The position numbers and the translations under genes were made by a program. From Candidatus Omnitrophota bacterium (GTDB taxonomy: Bacteria; Omnitrophota; Gorgyraeia; Gygaellales; Profunditerraquicolaceae): a stretch of 7,062 nt of DNA. A model generated the notes under the pieces. It did no database searches. It was not told where the DNA came from and worked only from the letters and a program-made list of their open reading frames with translations. Shown in pieces: positions 1 to 5,572 of the stretch; the first letter of the stretch is position 1, and each line of letters starts with the position of its first letter. Location of the stretch: assembly GCA_017995695.1 (NCBI GenBank), contig JAGOIJ010000087.1:1-7062 (forward strand), read 5' to 3'.

Positions 1-475
1 ATTCCTGATTGCCGACAGCCTGCGCAGCATGGACAGGCCGTGTCTTACCCCTTAGATCCATCATGCGTGAACCAGGGCACCCTCCTCCTGAAGCGTGCGT
101 GGCTGATGGGCAACCCTTCGCTTTTGGTAATGGTATCTTGTGTTCCTGCAAATACATTATTGCCTGTTTAACATATTCCTGCTGCCCGTGGTCTTTCAAA
201 TGCTCCAGATGCGCCCTGATCACGTTCTCACCTTGCTTGACAATATTAGCCATGACCTTTCGCTCATCGTACTCTTCAGCTTCCCGCTCCTCAATAGTAA
301 TCGCTCCCTGCGGGCAATGCCCAAGGCAGGCGCCCAGGCCGTCGCAAAAAAGATCGCTGATTAAGCGAGCCTTGCCATCAATCATCTGGATCGCCCCTTC
401 CGGGCAATTGGGGATACACAGACCGCAACCATTACATTTAATTTCATCAATCTTAATTATTTTTCGTTTCGACAT
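1..475 (-). CDS. 4Fe-4S ferredoxin-like protein with long C-terminal extension (3' end outside the window)
   Basis: An open frame starts at ATG 473-475 and stays open for 158 codons to the window edge, so the C-terminus is missing. AAGGAG at 481-486 lies 5 nt before the ATG. The N-terminus is a ferredoxin domain: C14-x2-C17-x2-C20-x3-C24-P, then C44-x5-C50-x3-C54-P. The second motif has Leu47 where a classical 2[4Fe-4S] ferredoxin has Cys, so the second cluster may be [3Fe-4S] or have another ligand. From memory this CDGLGACLGHCP form is usual in this family. A charged helical stretch follows (about residues 62-115), then a small Cys-rich part, KGCPS and GGGCPGSRMM (about 119-139), which marks the family of longer ferredoxin-like proteins in anaerobes, often next to Rrf2 regulators. 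The role is probably electron transfer; partners are unknown. It is co-transcribed with the Rrf2 gene upstream (9 nt gap). Family assignment is firm, function is not. Confidence 0.9.
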   Translation of the reverse strand, partial: MSKRKIIKIDEIKCNGCGLCIPNCPEGAIQMIDGKARLISDLFCDGLGACLGHCPQGAITIEEREAEEYDERKVMANIVKQGENVIRAHLEHLKDHGQQEYVKQAIMYLQEHKIPLPKAKGCPSATHASGGGCPGSRMMDLRGKTRPVHAAQAVGNQE

Positions 476-480
476 AATAA

Positions 481-486
481 CTCCTT
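481..486 (-). promoter_or_regulatory. Shine-Dalgarno site of the ferredoxin gene, overlapping the Rrf2 stop codon
   Basis: On the minus strand AAGGAG lies 5 nt before the ferredoxin ATG (475) and overlaps the TAA stop of the Rrf2 gene (487-485). The two genes are therefore almost certainly in one transcript, with ribosomes finishing Rrf2 on top of the next ribosome site. Confidence 0.8.
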
Positions 487-883
487 ACCTTAATAATGAC
501 GCCAGGGTTATCGCCTTGAGTTTCTTCACGACCACATCTTCAATGCCCCGGATCTGTTTACGTAGTGGGCACGTTGTCGTATGAGGGCAGCGCATTTTCT
601 TCAGTAGGCATTCATTTAAACTTAACGTACCCTGGAATATCTGAATGATATCAACCAATAAAATATTATCGGATTTCTTCGCTAAGGTGAATCCTCCGCC
701 TTTGCCTTTATATGAATGTAAAATGCCGTTTATTTGCAACAACTGCAAAATCTTGCGCAAAATTGGACGCGGGACCTTCAAGACTTGCACCAATTCAGAA
801 ACAGAAATGATTGATTCATTCTTTTTAGCAATAAAACACAGCGCTCGTAGCGCGTAGTCGGTTTCTCTGGTAATTAACTTCAT
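485..883 (-). CDS. Rrf2-family transcriptional regulator with a three-Cys Fe-S site
   Basis: A 132-residue protein of normal Rrf2 length, beginning MKLITRETDYALRAL, the classic start of this family. The winged helix-turn-helix covers about residues 1-70: SVSELVQVLKVPRPILRKIL is the recognition region and KGKGGGFTLA (59-68) the wing. The likely Fe-S ligands are C92, C99 and C105 (C-x6-C-x5-C), placed as in IscR and NsrR, so it probably senses Fe-S status, iron, nitric oxide or redox; which one cannot be told. The frame is open further upstream to a TTG at 964, but that would add 27 residues not seen in the family, so ATG 881-883 is preferred. This ATG has no recognisable Shine-Dalgarno site. 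The palindromic promoter upstream suggests autoregulation, and the ferredoxin gene downstream is a likely target as part of the same operon. Confidence 0.92.
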   Translation of the reverse strand: MKLITRETDYALRALCFIAKKNESIISVSELVQVLKVPRPILRKILQLLQINGILHSYKGKGGGFTLAKKSDNILLVDIIQIFQGTLSLNECLLKKMRCPHTTTCPLRKQIRGIEDVVVKKLKAITLASLLR

Positions 884-920
884 TGAGTGTTTGGGTAGTA
901 AGACAAGGGGCAGTTTAACG

Positions 921-998
921 TCATGCCCAGGACTTAATACTACAGCCCTCTTTACAGTGGGCAACAGGCCGAAGCATATATCTAATAGTTACGAACAT
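921..998 (-). CDS. Possible 25-residue leader peptide ahead of the Rrf2 gene
   Basis: ATG 996-998 follows a strong AAGGAGG site (1004-1010) by 5 nt and opens a frame of 25 codons ending at TGA 923-921. The peptide starts MFVTIRYMLRP and holds two cysteines in CKEGC. It is not in the Rrf2 frame, and it ends 37 nt before the Rrf2 ATG. It is the only start codon well placed for this ribosome site. It could be a translated leader that feeds ribosomes to Rrf2 by reinitiation, the start of a frameshifted longer product (the Rrf2 frame is open back to 988, so the frames overlap), or simply an untranslated coincidence. No homologue is recognised. Confidence 0.35.
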   Translation of the reverse strand: MFVTIRYMLRPVAHCKEGCSIKSWA

Positions 999-1003
999 CG
1001 CGC

Positions 1004-1010
1004 CCTCCTT
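1004..1010 (-). promoter_or_regulatory. Strong Shine-Dalgarno AAGGAGG in the Rrf2 operon leader
   Basis: The minus strand reads AAAGGAGGG here, a near-perfect anti-16S match. It sits right at the predicted 5' end of the transcript (about 1012) and 5 nt before ATG 998, but 120 nt before the Rrf2 ATG, so it cannot serve Rrf2 directly. Confidence 0.6.
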
Positions 1011-1017
1011 TCATGGT

Positions 1018-1040
1018 AATGATACCATAATTGTATCATT
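1018..1040. promoter_or_regulatory. Palindromic operator over the Rrf2 promoter
   Basis: A perfect inverted repeat, AATGATAC-N7-GTATCATT, 23 bp in all, fills the space between the -35 and -10 boxes and covers the -10. A dimeric protein bound here would block RNA polymerase. The product of the next gene, an Rrf2 dimer with a winged helix, is the obvious candidate, giving negative autoregulation. A second, nested dyad, ATGGTA-N4-TACCAT (1013-1028), overlaps the downstream arm. The dyad is seen directly; the identity of the binder is inferred. Confidence 0.65.
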
Positions 1041-1046
1041 TGTCAA
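1019..1046 (-). promoter_or_regulatory. Sigma70-type promoter of the Rrf2-ferredoxin operon
   Basis: On the minus strand TTGACA (1046-1041, a full consensus match) is followed after 16 nt by TATCAT (1024-1019, five of six consensus bases). Transcription would start near 1012. A T7 run lies directly upstream of the -35 box and may help as an AT-rich upstream element. The overlap with a perfect palindrome suggests regulated rather than constitutive use. Confidence 0.75.
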
Positions 1047-1047
1047 G

Positions 1048-1086
1048 AAAAAAATTTTAGCCGATTAAAACTTTTAGACTACCGGC
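1048..1086 (-). terminator. Probable terminator after copA (imperfect)
   Basis: On the minus strand GCCGGT (1086-1081) pairs with ATCGGC (1065-1060), five Watson-Crick pairs and one G-U, with a small TAAAAGTTTTA dyad inside the loop. It is followed by TAAAA and then seven T (1054-1048). The U-tract begins 5 nt beyond the stem, which is not ideal. Its place between the copA stop and the next promoter supports a terminator role. Confidence 0.45.
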
Positions 1087-1089
1087 CTC

Positions 1090-1121
1090 ATCCCACGGGA
1101 TACACATTTCCCCCGAGGGAT
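1090..1121 (-). repeat. Inverted repeat just past the copA stop
   Basis: On the minus strand ATCCC-T-CGGG pairs with CCCG-T-GGGAT around a 12-nt loop, nine pairs with one T-T mismatch, beginning 6 nt after the copA stop codon. No T-tract follows directly. It could stabilise the 3' end of the copA message or form the first part of the termination region with the hairpin at 1060-1086. Confidence 0.45.
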
Positions 1122-1126
1122 CCCAT

Positions 1127-3388
1127 TTAGAGTATCCTTTTCCTGAAGCGTTGCAGAAACAGCGAATTGAGAACTACGGAGACGGAACTAAAGGCCATAG
1201 CAAGTCCAGCAATTAAAGGATTAAGCAAAAACCCTGTGGCCGGATACAGGACGCCGGCGGCAAGCGGGATACCCAGCGCATTATAAATAAAAGCCCAAAA
1301 CAGGTTTTGTTTTATTTTACGCATGGCGTAGCGGGAAATATCCATACTGACGACAACATCGCGCACATCATTCTTAATCAACACGATGTCAGCGGATTCA
1401 ATAGCTATATCGGTACCTGCCCCAATCGCAATACCGATATCTGCCTGGGCTAATGCCGGAGCATCATTAATGCCATCACCGACCATGGCAACCTTTAAAC
1501 CCCGATCCTTCATCTTTTGTATGGCTGCTGCTTTGTCTTGCGGCATGACTTCGGCAACAACTTCTTTGATACCGAGCGACTCAGCTATGGCTGCGGCTGT
1601 TGTATGATTATCGCCGGTGATCAAAAAGATCTGCTTCCCCTGCCGCTGCAAAGCCTGCACCGCCGGCAACGATGACTGCTTCAGGGTATCGGCGACAGCA
1701 ATAATCCCGATAACGGCATTTTTAAAACCGACAATCATTATAGTTTTACCGCGCGCTTCAAGATCATGCAACATCCCCTGCAAAGAAGTTATGTCGATCC
1801 CCCGCTGCTGGATGAGAGCACGGTTACCCAAAAGAATAATATCTCCCTGATACCGCGCGATCACGCCTAAGCCGGTCAAAGAATTAAAAGCATCGGGGGA
1901 AGGAATCGTAATCCCCTGATCCTCGGCATAGCGCACGATTGCTTCCGCCAAGTGGTGCTCGGATAACTTTTCTGCAATCGCAGCCTTCGTCAGCACATCT
2001 TGTTTTCCCAACTGCGCATCTAAGGCAATGATATCGGTAACTACTGGCTTACCTTGAGTCAGCGTCCCCGTCTTATCAAAGACGATTGCCTCTATTTGAT
2101 ACGCTAACTCAAGACTCCGAGCGTTTTTAAAAAGTACTCCTTCGCGCGCAGCAACGCCAGTGGCAACCATGACTGCGGTTGGCGTAGCTAATCCTAATGC
2201 GCAGGGGCAGGCGATAATCAACACTGAAATAAACGCAGTTAAGGCAAACGCAATCCCTGTCCCTAACAGTAACCATACTACCAATGCCGCTACAGCGATA
2301 ACCAGCACGCTCGGAACAAAATAAGCCGCGATTACATCCGCTACTTCCTGAATAGGCGCTTTTGAGGATTGCGCATTCTCAACCAAACGCACAATCTGCG
2401 CAAGAAACGTGTCTGCTCCAATACGGGTGGCTCTAAATTTAAAAGACCCCGTCTTATTAATGGTTGCTCCGATAATAAAACTACCTTTATATTTTTCAAC
2501 TGGTATGCTCTCCCCGGTCAGCATAGATTCATCAACAGCCGAATGGCCATCGATCACCTCGCCATCAGTCGGTATCCGCTCGCCGGGCCTGACCACCACA
2601 ATATCCCCTACTGCAACTGCGTCAATTGCAACCTCAAGCTCTTTATGATCCCGAATCACGCGCGCGGTTTTTACCTGCAGGCTCAATAACTTTTTGATGG
2701 CCTCAGAGGTCCTGCCTTTGGCTAGCGCCTCAAGAAACTTACCCAACAAAATAAAAGTAAGTAGAAATGCTGCTATCTCGTAATACACCGACACTTCGGC
2801 GTGCATCTTTTTGTTTAGCCAAGCCGAGACTGAAACAGCAACGCTATAACAATATGCGGAACCAACACCCATGCCCACCAAGGTATCCATGGTGGCCCGG
2901 CGCGTACGCACAACAGCAAGCAATCCTCGTTTAAAAAAAGCGCGCCCCAGCAAAATGATGGGCGTTGCTATGAGGAATTCCCACAATAATATGTTTTGGC
3001 TAACGGTGGCAGGCAGCGGCCAAGAAAGATGGCGCGCCATCGCAGAATAAGCAAGCGGCAAAGACAACAATAACGACCACAACAACCTCAAACGTAAACT
3101 ATTAATCTCTTCGGCCTTCAGATGATCGTGCGCAGCAATCCCGGCCTGCACCTGGGGCAGAGAAAATGCTTTTTCATCAAAACCGATAACCTTATATCCG
3201 AGCCCCGTAATGAGTTCTGTCAGCGCTACTTTGCTCACTTTTTCAGCATCATAGGTAATCACTGCCTGTTCGGTCGCAAAATTGACCCTGGCCTCAAGGA
3301 TACCCTGGGTTTTATGCAAAGCTGCTTCAATGGCGATAGCGCAGCTTGCGCAATGCATGCCAGCGATAGAAATAACTAAGGTGTTCAT
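1127..3388 (-). CDS. copA: Cu+-exporting P1B-type ATPase
   Basis: A complete 753-residue heavy-metal ATPase of usual length. In order: one N-terminal metal-binding domain with GMHCASC (C13, C16); two leading helices (about 100-117, 133-150) and a second pair (168-190, 200-220); actuator domain with TGES at 291-294; membrane pair with CPC at 394-396; phosphorylated Asp438 in DKTGT; nucleotide domain with SEHH (476-479), GLG (506-508) and GNR; TGDN (591-594) and GDGIND (637-642); last two helices with Y702-N703 and M731-x2-S734-S735. CPC, YN and MxxSS together mark the P1B-1 class, which exports Cu+ (or Ag+) from the cytoplasm using ATP. One oddity is His479 where nearly all relatives have Pro in the HP motif that positions ATP. 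ATG 3388 is chosen because the metal-binding domain begins there; a longer frame upstream only overlaps the permease gene. It starts 7 nt after that gene's stop with a distant GGAG, suggesting translational coupling. No copper regulator or chaperone gene is visible. Confidence 0.95.
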   Translation of the reverse strand: MNTLVISIAGMHCASCAIAIEAALHKTQGILEARVNFATEQAVITYDAEKVSKVALTELITGLGYKVIGFDEKAFSLPQVQAGIAAHDHLKAEEINSLRLRLLWSLLLSLPLAYSAMARHLSWPLPATVSQNILLWEFLIATPIILLGRAFFKRGLLAVVRTRRATMDTLVGMGVGSAYCYSVAVSVSAWLNKKMHAEVSVYYEIAAFLLTFILLGKFLEALAKGRTSEAIKKLLSLQVKTARVIRDHKELEVAIDAVAVGDIVVVRPGERIPTDGEVIDGHSAVDESMLTGESIPVEKYKGSFIIGATINKTGSFKFRATRIGADTFLAQIVRLVENAQSSKAPIQEVADVIAAYFVPSVLVIAVAALVVWLLLGTGIAFALTAFISVLIIACPCALGLATPTAVMVATGVAAREGVLFKNARSLELAYQIEAIVFDKTGTLTQGKPVVTDIIALDAQLGKQDVLTKAAIAEKLSEHHLAEAIVRYAEDQGITIPSPDAFNSLTGLGVIARYQGDIILLGNRALIQQRGIDITSLQGMLHDLEARGKTIMIVGFKNAVIGIIAVADTLKQSSLPAVQALQRQGKQIFLITGDNHTTAAAIAESLGIKEVVAEVMPQDKAAAIQKMKDRGLKVAMVGDGINDAPALAQADIGIAIGAGTDIAIESADIVLIKNDVRDVVVSMDISRYAMRKIKQNLFWAFIYNALGIPLAAGVLYPATGFLLNPLIAGLAMAFSSVSVVLNSLFLQRFRKRIL

Positions 3389-3395
3389 ATGGATA

Positions 3396-4667
3396 CTATT
3401 TGCTCCAGATAAACCACACAAATAAATACGCGGCAGAAACCGCGGCGAGCGTGAAAGGAATGCCGATCTTGGCAAACTCCTTAAAACTAACGTTGTGACC
3501 TTCTTTTTTCAGTAAACCGCAGGCCACAATATTAGCTGATGCGCCAATAGGGGTGATATTACCGCCGAGGCTGGCACCGATGAGCAAGCCGAATAATAAT
3601 AACGAAGGGTTGATAGAAAGTTTATCCGCCATCGACATAGCCACCGGCAACATCGCAGCCAAGAACGGGACATTATCGACAAACGCGGAAAGCACAACTG
3701 AAAATACTACAAGCAAGGTGTACCCAACAAAGATATTACTCCCCACTATGCCCGATAAAAATGAAGCAAGCGTTTCGATCCAGCCGGTAACCGTAATGCT
3801 GCCGACTAGGATAAAAACACCGACCAGAAAGAAGGTCGTGTCCCAATCCAGCTTCTTCATCCCTTGCCACAATGAACCTTTATTAACGAACTTCTCCCAC
3901 GCCATAGCAATAAAGCCGGCTATCATGCTAAGCGAGCCAGCCATATAGGAAAATCCTATGTCAAAAAAAGAAGATACCGCCAGAGCAATAATGAGCCCCA
4001 CCAAGAGCATGGTGGGAAACCATGATTTAACTTTCTCTATAGAGACCAACCTGGCTTTTTCTCTGTGCTTTCTAAAAATAACATACAGAACAACAAAAGA
4101 AACAAAGGCACCCAATTCAACGGCAAAGAAAATACTGGGCCTGCCTTTATAGAAAAAGAAATCCATGAAGTTCATTTTGGCAAAACCGCCCAAGAGCATG
4201 CTTGGAGGATCGCCGATCAGCGTGGCCGTGCCCTGTAAATTGCTTGAGACAGCGATAGCAATCATCATCTTTATCGGGTTGATGTTTAATTTCTTGGCTA
4301 ATGCCATTGCCAAGGGAGCAACAATCAGGACCGTTGCGACATTCTCCACAAAGGCAGAGATGAACCCGGTTAAAGCACAGATTAATAATATTGCCCAGGC
4401 AGTACTTTTGGCTCGGCGCACAATCACTTCAGCCAGAAACGCCGGCACCCGACTTTCCATAAAAACATCGGCCACAACCAACGTTCCCACAAAAATACCC
4501 ATCACATTCCAATTGATCGCCCAGAATGCTTCACGTAGAGACAATGCCCCGGTCAACAAAAGCGCGCCAGAAGCAGCTAACGCAATGAGCGTCCTTTTAC
4601 CCGAAAGAAAAACAAAAAGAACGTAGCTAGCAACAAACAATACCAGTGATATAATTTTGGGATCCAT
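3396..4667 (-). CDS. ArsB/NhaD-type (ion transporter superfamily) permease
   Basis: A 423-residue very hydrophobic protein, about 10-12 membrane helices. Two homologous halves are visible: residues 50-161, with SAFVENVATVLIVAPLA and NLQGTATLIGDPPS, and 273-384, with SAFVDNVPFLAAMLP and GGNITPIGASANIVACG. Each half carries the polar loop motif that forms the ion site in the ArsB/NhaD/SLC13 superfamily. Substrate cannot be read from sequence: relatives move arsenite, exchange Na+ for H+, or move organic anions. No arsR or arsC gene is nearby, so an arsenite role is not supported. ATG 4665-4667 has AGAGGA 5 nt upstream; a TTG 19 codons earlier would overlap the previous gene and is rejected. The gene lies 22 nt after the second small transporter gene and 7 nt before copA, so all are likely co-transcribed, with a shared role in cation or metal homeostasis possible. 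Confidence 0.88.
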   Translation of the reverse strand: MDPKIISLVLFVASYVLFVFLSGKRTLIALAASGALLLTGALSLREAFWAINWNVMGIFVGTLVVADVFMESRVPAFLAEVIVRRAKSTAWAILLICALTGFISAFVENVATVLIVAPLAMALAKKLNINPIKMMIAIAVSSNLQGTATLIGDPPSMLLGGFAKMNFMDFFFYKGRPSIFFAVELGAFVSFVVLYVIFRKHREKARLVSIEKVKSWFPTMLLVGLIIALAVSSFFDIGFSYMAGSLSMIAGFIAMAWEKFVNKGSLWQGMKKLDWDTTFFLVGVFILVGSITVTGWIETLASFLSGIVGSNIFVGYTLLVVFSVVLSAFVDNVPFLAAMLPVAMSMADKLSINPSLLLFGLLIGASLGGNITPIGASANIVACGLLKKEGHNVSFKEFAKIGIPFTLAAVSAAYLFVWFIWSK

Positions 4668-4689
4668 AGTTATCCTCTTTGCGAAACCG

Positions 4690-5073
4690 TTAACTAATAC
4701 TGACCAAAGCAATGCCAAGAACAACCAGTGATGTTCCTATCCAACGGCGCAGGCCTACCGGCTCTTTCAGAAAAACACCGGCGCCAAAAGCAATAAAAAC
4801 ATAGTGCATACTATCAATAGAAAAAGCAAAATTAAGCTCTGCCTTGGATAAAACAATCAGCCAAACACACAACGAGCACGTGCTAAAAATAAAACTCAAC
4901 CAGAGGCGGGGGATCATAAGCAAGCGCTTCAAGAATAACACAAGCGCGCGCAGACTAAACGACGGAGAAAACGATACGGCATTTACCGCGGATTTAAGAA
5001 AAAGCTGGTTTATGGTATCAAAAATGCTAACCAGCACAATCAACAAGAAAACCGTAATAAAATGTTGGTTCAT
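4690..5073 (-). CDS. Small EamA/SMR-like membrane protein, second of a pair
   Basis: A 127-residue protein with four predicted helices (about 6-28, 57-76, 81-102, 109-126), the size of a half-transporter of the drug/metabolite transporter superfamily. Helix 1 has DTINQLFLKSA, with Gln23 and Lys27 in the spacing also seen in its partner. The end, FLKEPVGLRRWIGTSLVVLG, is the typical EP-x-RxW-G closing segment of EamA and ArnE/ArnF proteins. Its ATG (5073-5071) shares one base with the TAA of the upstream gene (TAATG), and GAGG lies 7 nt upstream, so translation of the two is coupled and a 1:1 heterodimer is likely. The substrate is unknown: ArnE/ArnF relatives flip a lipid-linked sugar and SMR relatives export cationic amines. 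A longer frame to 5160 only overlaps the neighbour. Confidence 0.82.
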   Translation of the reverse strand: MNQHFITVFLLIVLVSIFDTINQLFLKSAVNAVSFSPSFSLRALVLFLKRLLMIPRLWLSFIFSTCSLCVWLIVLSKAELNFAFSIDSMHYVFIAFGAGVFLKEPVGLRRWIGTSLVVLGIALVSIS

Positions 5074-5486
5074 TATGAAACCTCTGCCTTTGGCCGGCTC
5101 GAAAGCGAAACGATAATCACCCCCGCAAGAATAAAACCAATCCCTGTCCAGCGCAACCAAGAAACATGTTCGCCAAGCAAGACGATGCTCATCAAAGGAA
5201 CAAGCACGTAGCTAAAACTTGCCACCGGCACGGCAACGCTTAAATCGATTTTAGAAAGCGCGGTTGTCCAAATCACAAAACAGATAAATACAAGGATGAA
5301 TCCACACCACAGATAAGGCGATGAAAAAGCCTGCAATACAAATGACGCAACAGAAGATACCGTGGCTTGTTGCACGGGGCCAATCGAAAGCGAAGTCTTC
5401 TTGAAGAAAAACTGCATTAAGGTTTCAAGCAGATCAGTCAACGCCAATAATAAAAAGATTTTTAAGGTTATCTTTCTTCTCAACAT
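5073..5486 (-). CDS. Small EamA/SMR-like membrane protein, first of a pair
   Basis: A 137-residue four-helix protein (about 8-28, 56-78, 84-105, 110-128) similar to its downstream partner: LSKIDLSVAVPVASFSYV here corresponds to LSKAELNFAFSIDSMHYV there, and GEHVSWLRWTGIGFILAG to KEPVGLRRWIGTSLVVLG. Helix 1 carries Gln25 and Lys29 in the shared Q-x3-K spacing, plus Asp18 and Glu21 near where SMR proteins hold their proton-coupling Glu. The two copies look like an old duplication that now forms a heterodimeric half-transporter pair. ATG 5486 is the first start in frame; the bases before it (ATACCCCC) contain no Shine-Dalgarno site, and a TACAAT sits where transcription would begin at the ATG itself, hinting at leaderless translation. 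Substrate unknown. Confidence 0.82.
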   Translation of the reverse strand: MLRRKITLKIFLLLALTDLLETLMQFFFKKTSLSIGPVQQATVSSVASFVLQAFSSPYLWCGFILVFICFVIWTTALSKIDLSVAVPVASFSYVLVPLMSIVLLGEHVSWLRWTGIGFILAGVIIVSLSSRPKAEVS

Positions 5487-5492
5487 GGGGGT

Positions 5493-5521
5493 ATTGTATC
5501 ACAGATGTCAACAACGATAAA
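5493..5521 (-). promoter_or_regulatory. Possible promoter at the start of the small-transporter genes
   Basis: On the minus strand TACAAT (5498-5493, five of six bases of the -10 consensus) ends 6 nt before ATG 5486; 17 nt upstream lies a poor -35 match, TTTATC (5521-5516). A better TTGACA (5511-5506) is only 7 nt from the TACAAT and cannot pair with it. If used, the transcript would start at or next to the ATG. The evidence is weak. Confidence 0.25.
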
Positions 5522-5572
5522 GCAAAAGAGGAAACGGAAAAAATCCGTACGGAGGGGAAGAAAGAAGCAAGG

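Noticed and set aside
9..584. 191-codon plus-strand frame opposite the ferredoxin and Rrf2 genes
   Set aside because: It is antisense to two well-supported genes with clear motifs, has no ribosome site and shows no recognisable domain. The same applies to the other plus-strand frames in this window.
884..964. Longer Rrf2 start at TTG 964, adding 27 residues
   Set aside because: No ribosome site precedes it, the extra residues do not look like Rrf2 sequence, and family members begin at the MKLITRETDYA segment.
3389..3475. 29-residue N-terminal extension of CopA
   Set aside because: It overlaps the conserved end of the permease gene in another frame, and the metal-binding domain begins right at ATG 3388.
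3396..4667. Calling the permease an arsenite pump (arsB)
   Set aside because: The fold is shared by Na+/H+ antiporters and anion permeases, and no arsR, arsC or arsA gene is next to it.
4668..4724. TTG start adding 19 residues to the permease
   Set aside because: ATG 4667 has a good AGAGGA site 5 nt upstream; the extension overlaps the preceding gene.
5538..5553. TCCGTACGGA followed by six T on the minus strand, as a terminator of the aminotransferase gene
   Set aside because: The palindrome has no room for a loop; a hairpin would have only about three pairs. It may add to pausing but is not a convincing terminator.
5487..5572. Hidden small gene or RNA in the gap between the aminotransferase and the transporter pair
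   Set aside because: The gap is 86 nt, A/T-rich in runs, and shows only weak promoter-like and hairpin-like signals.
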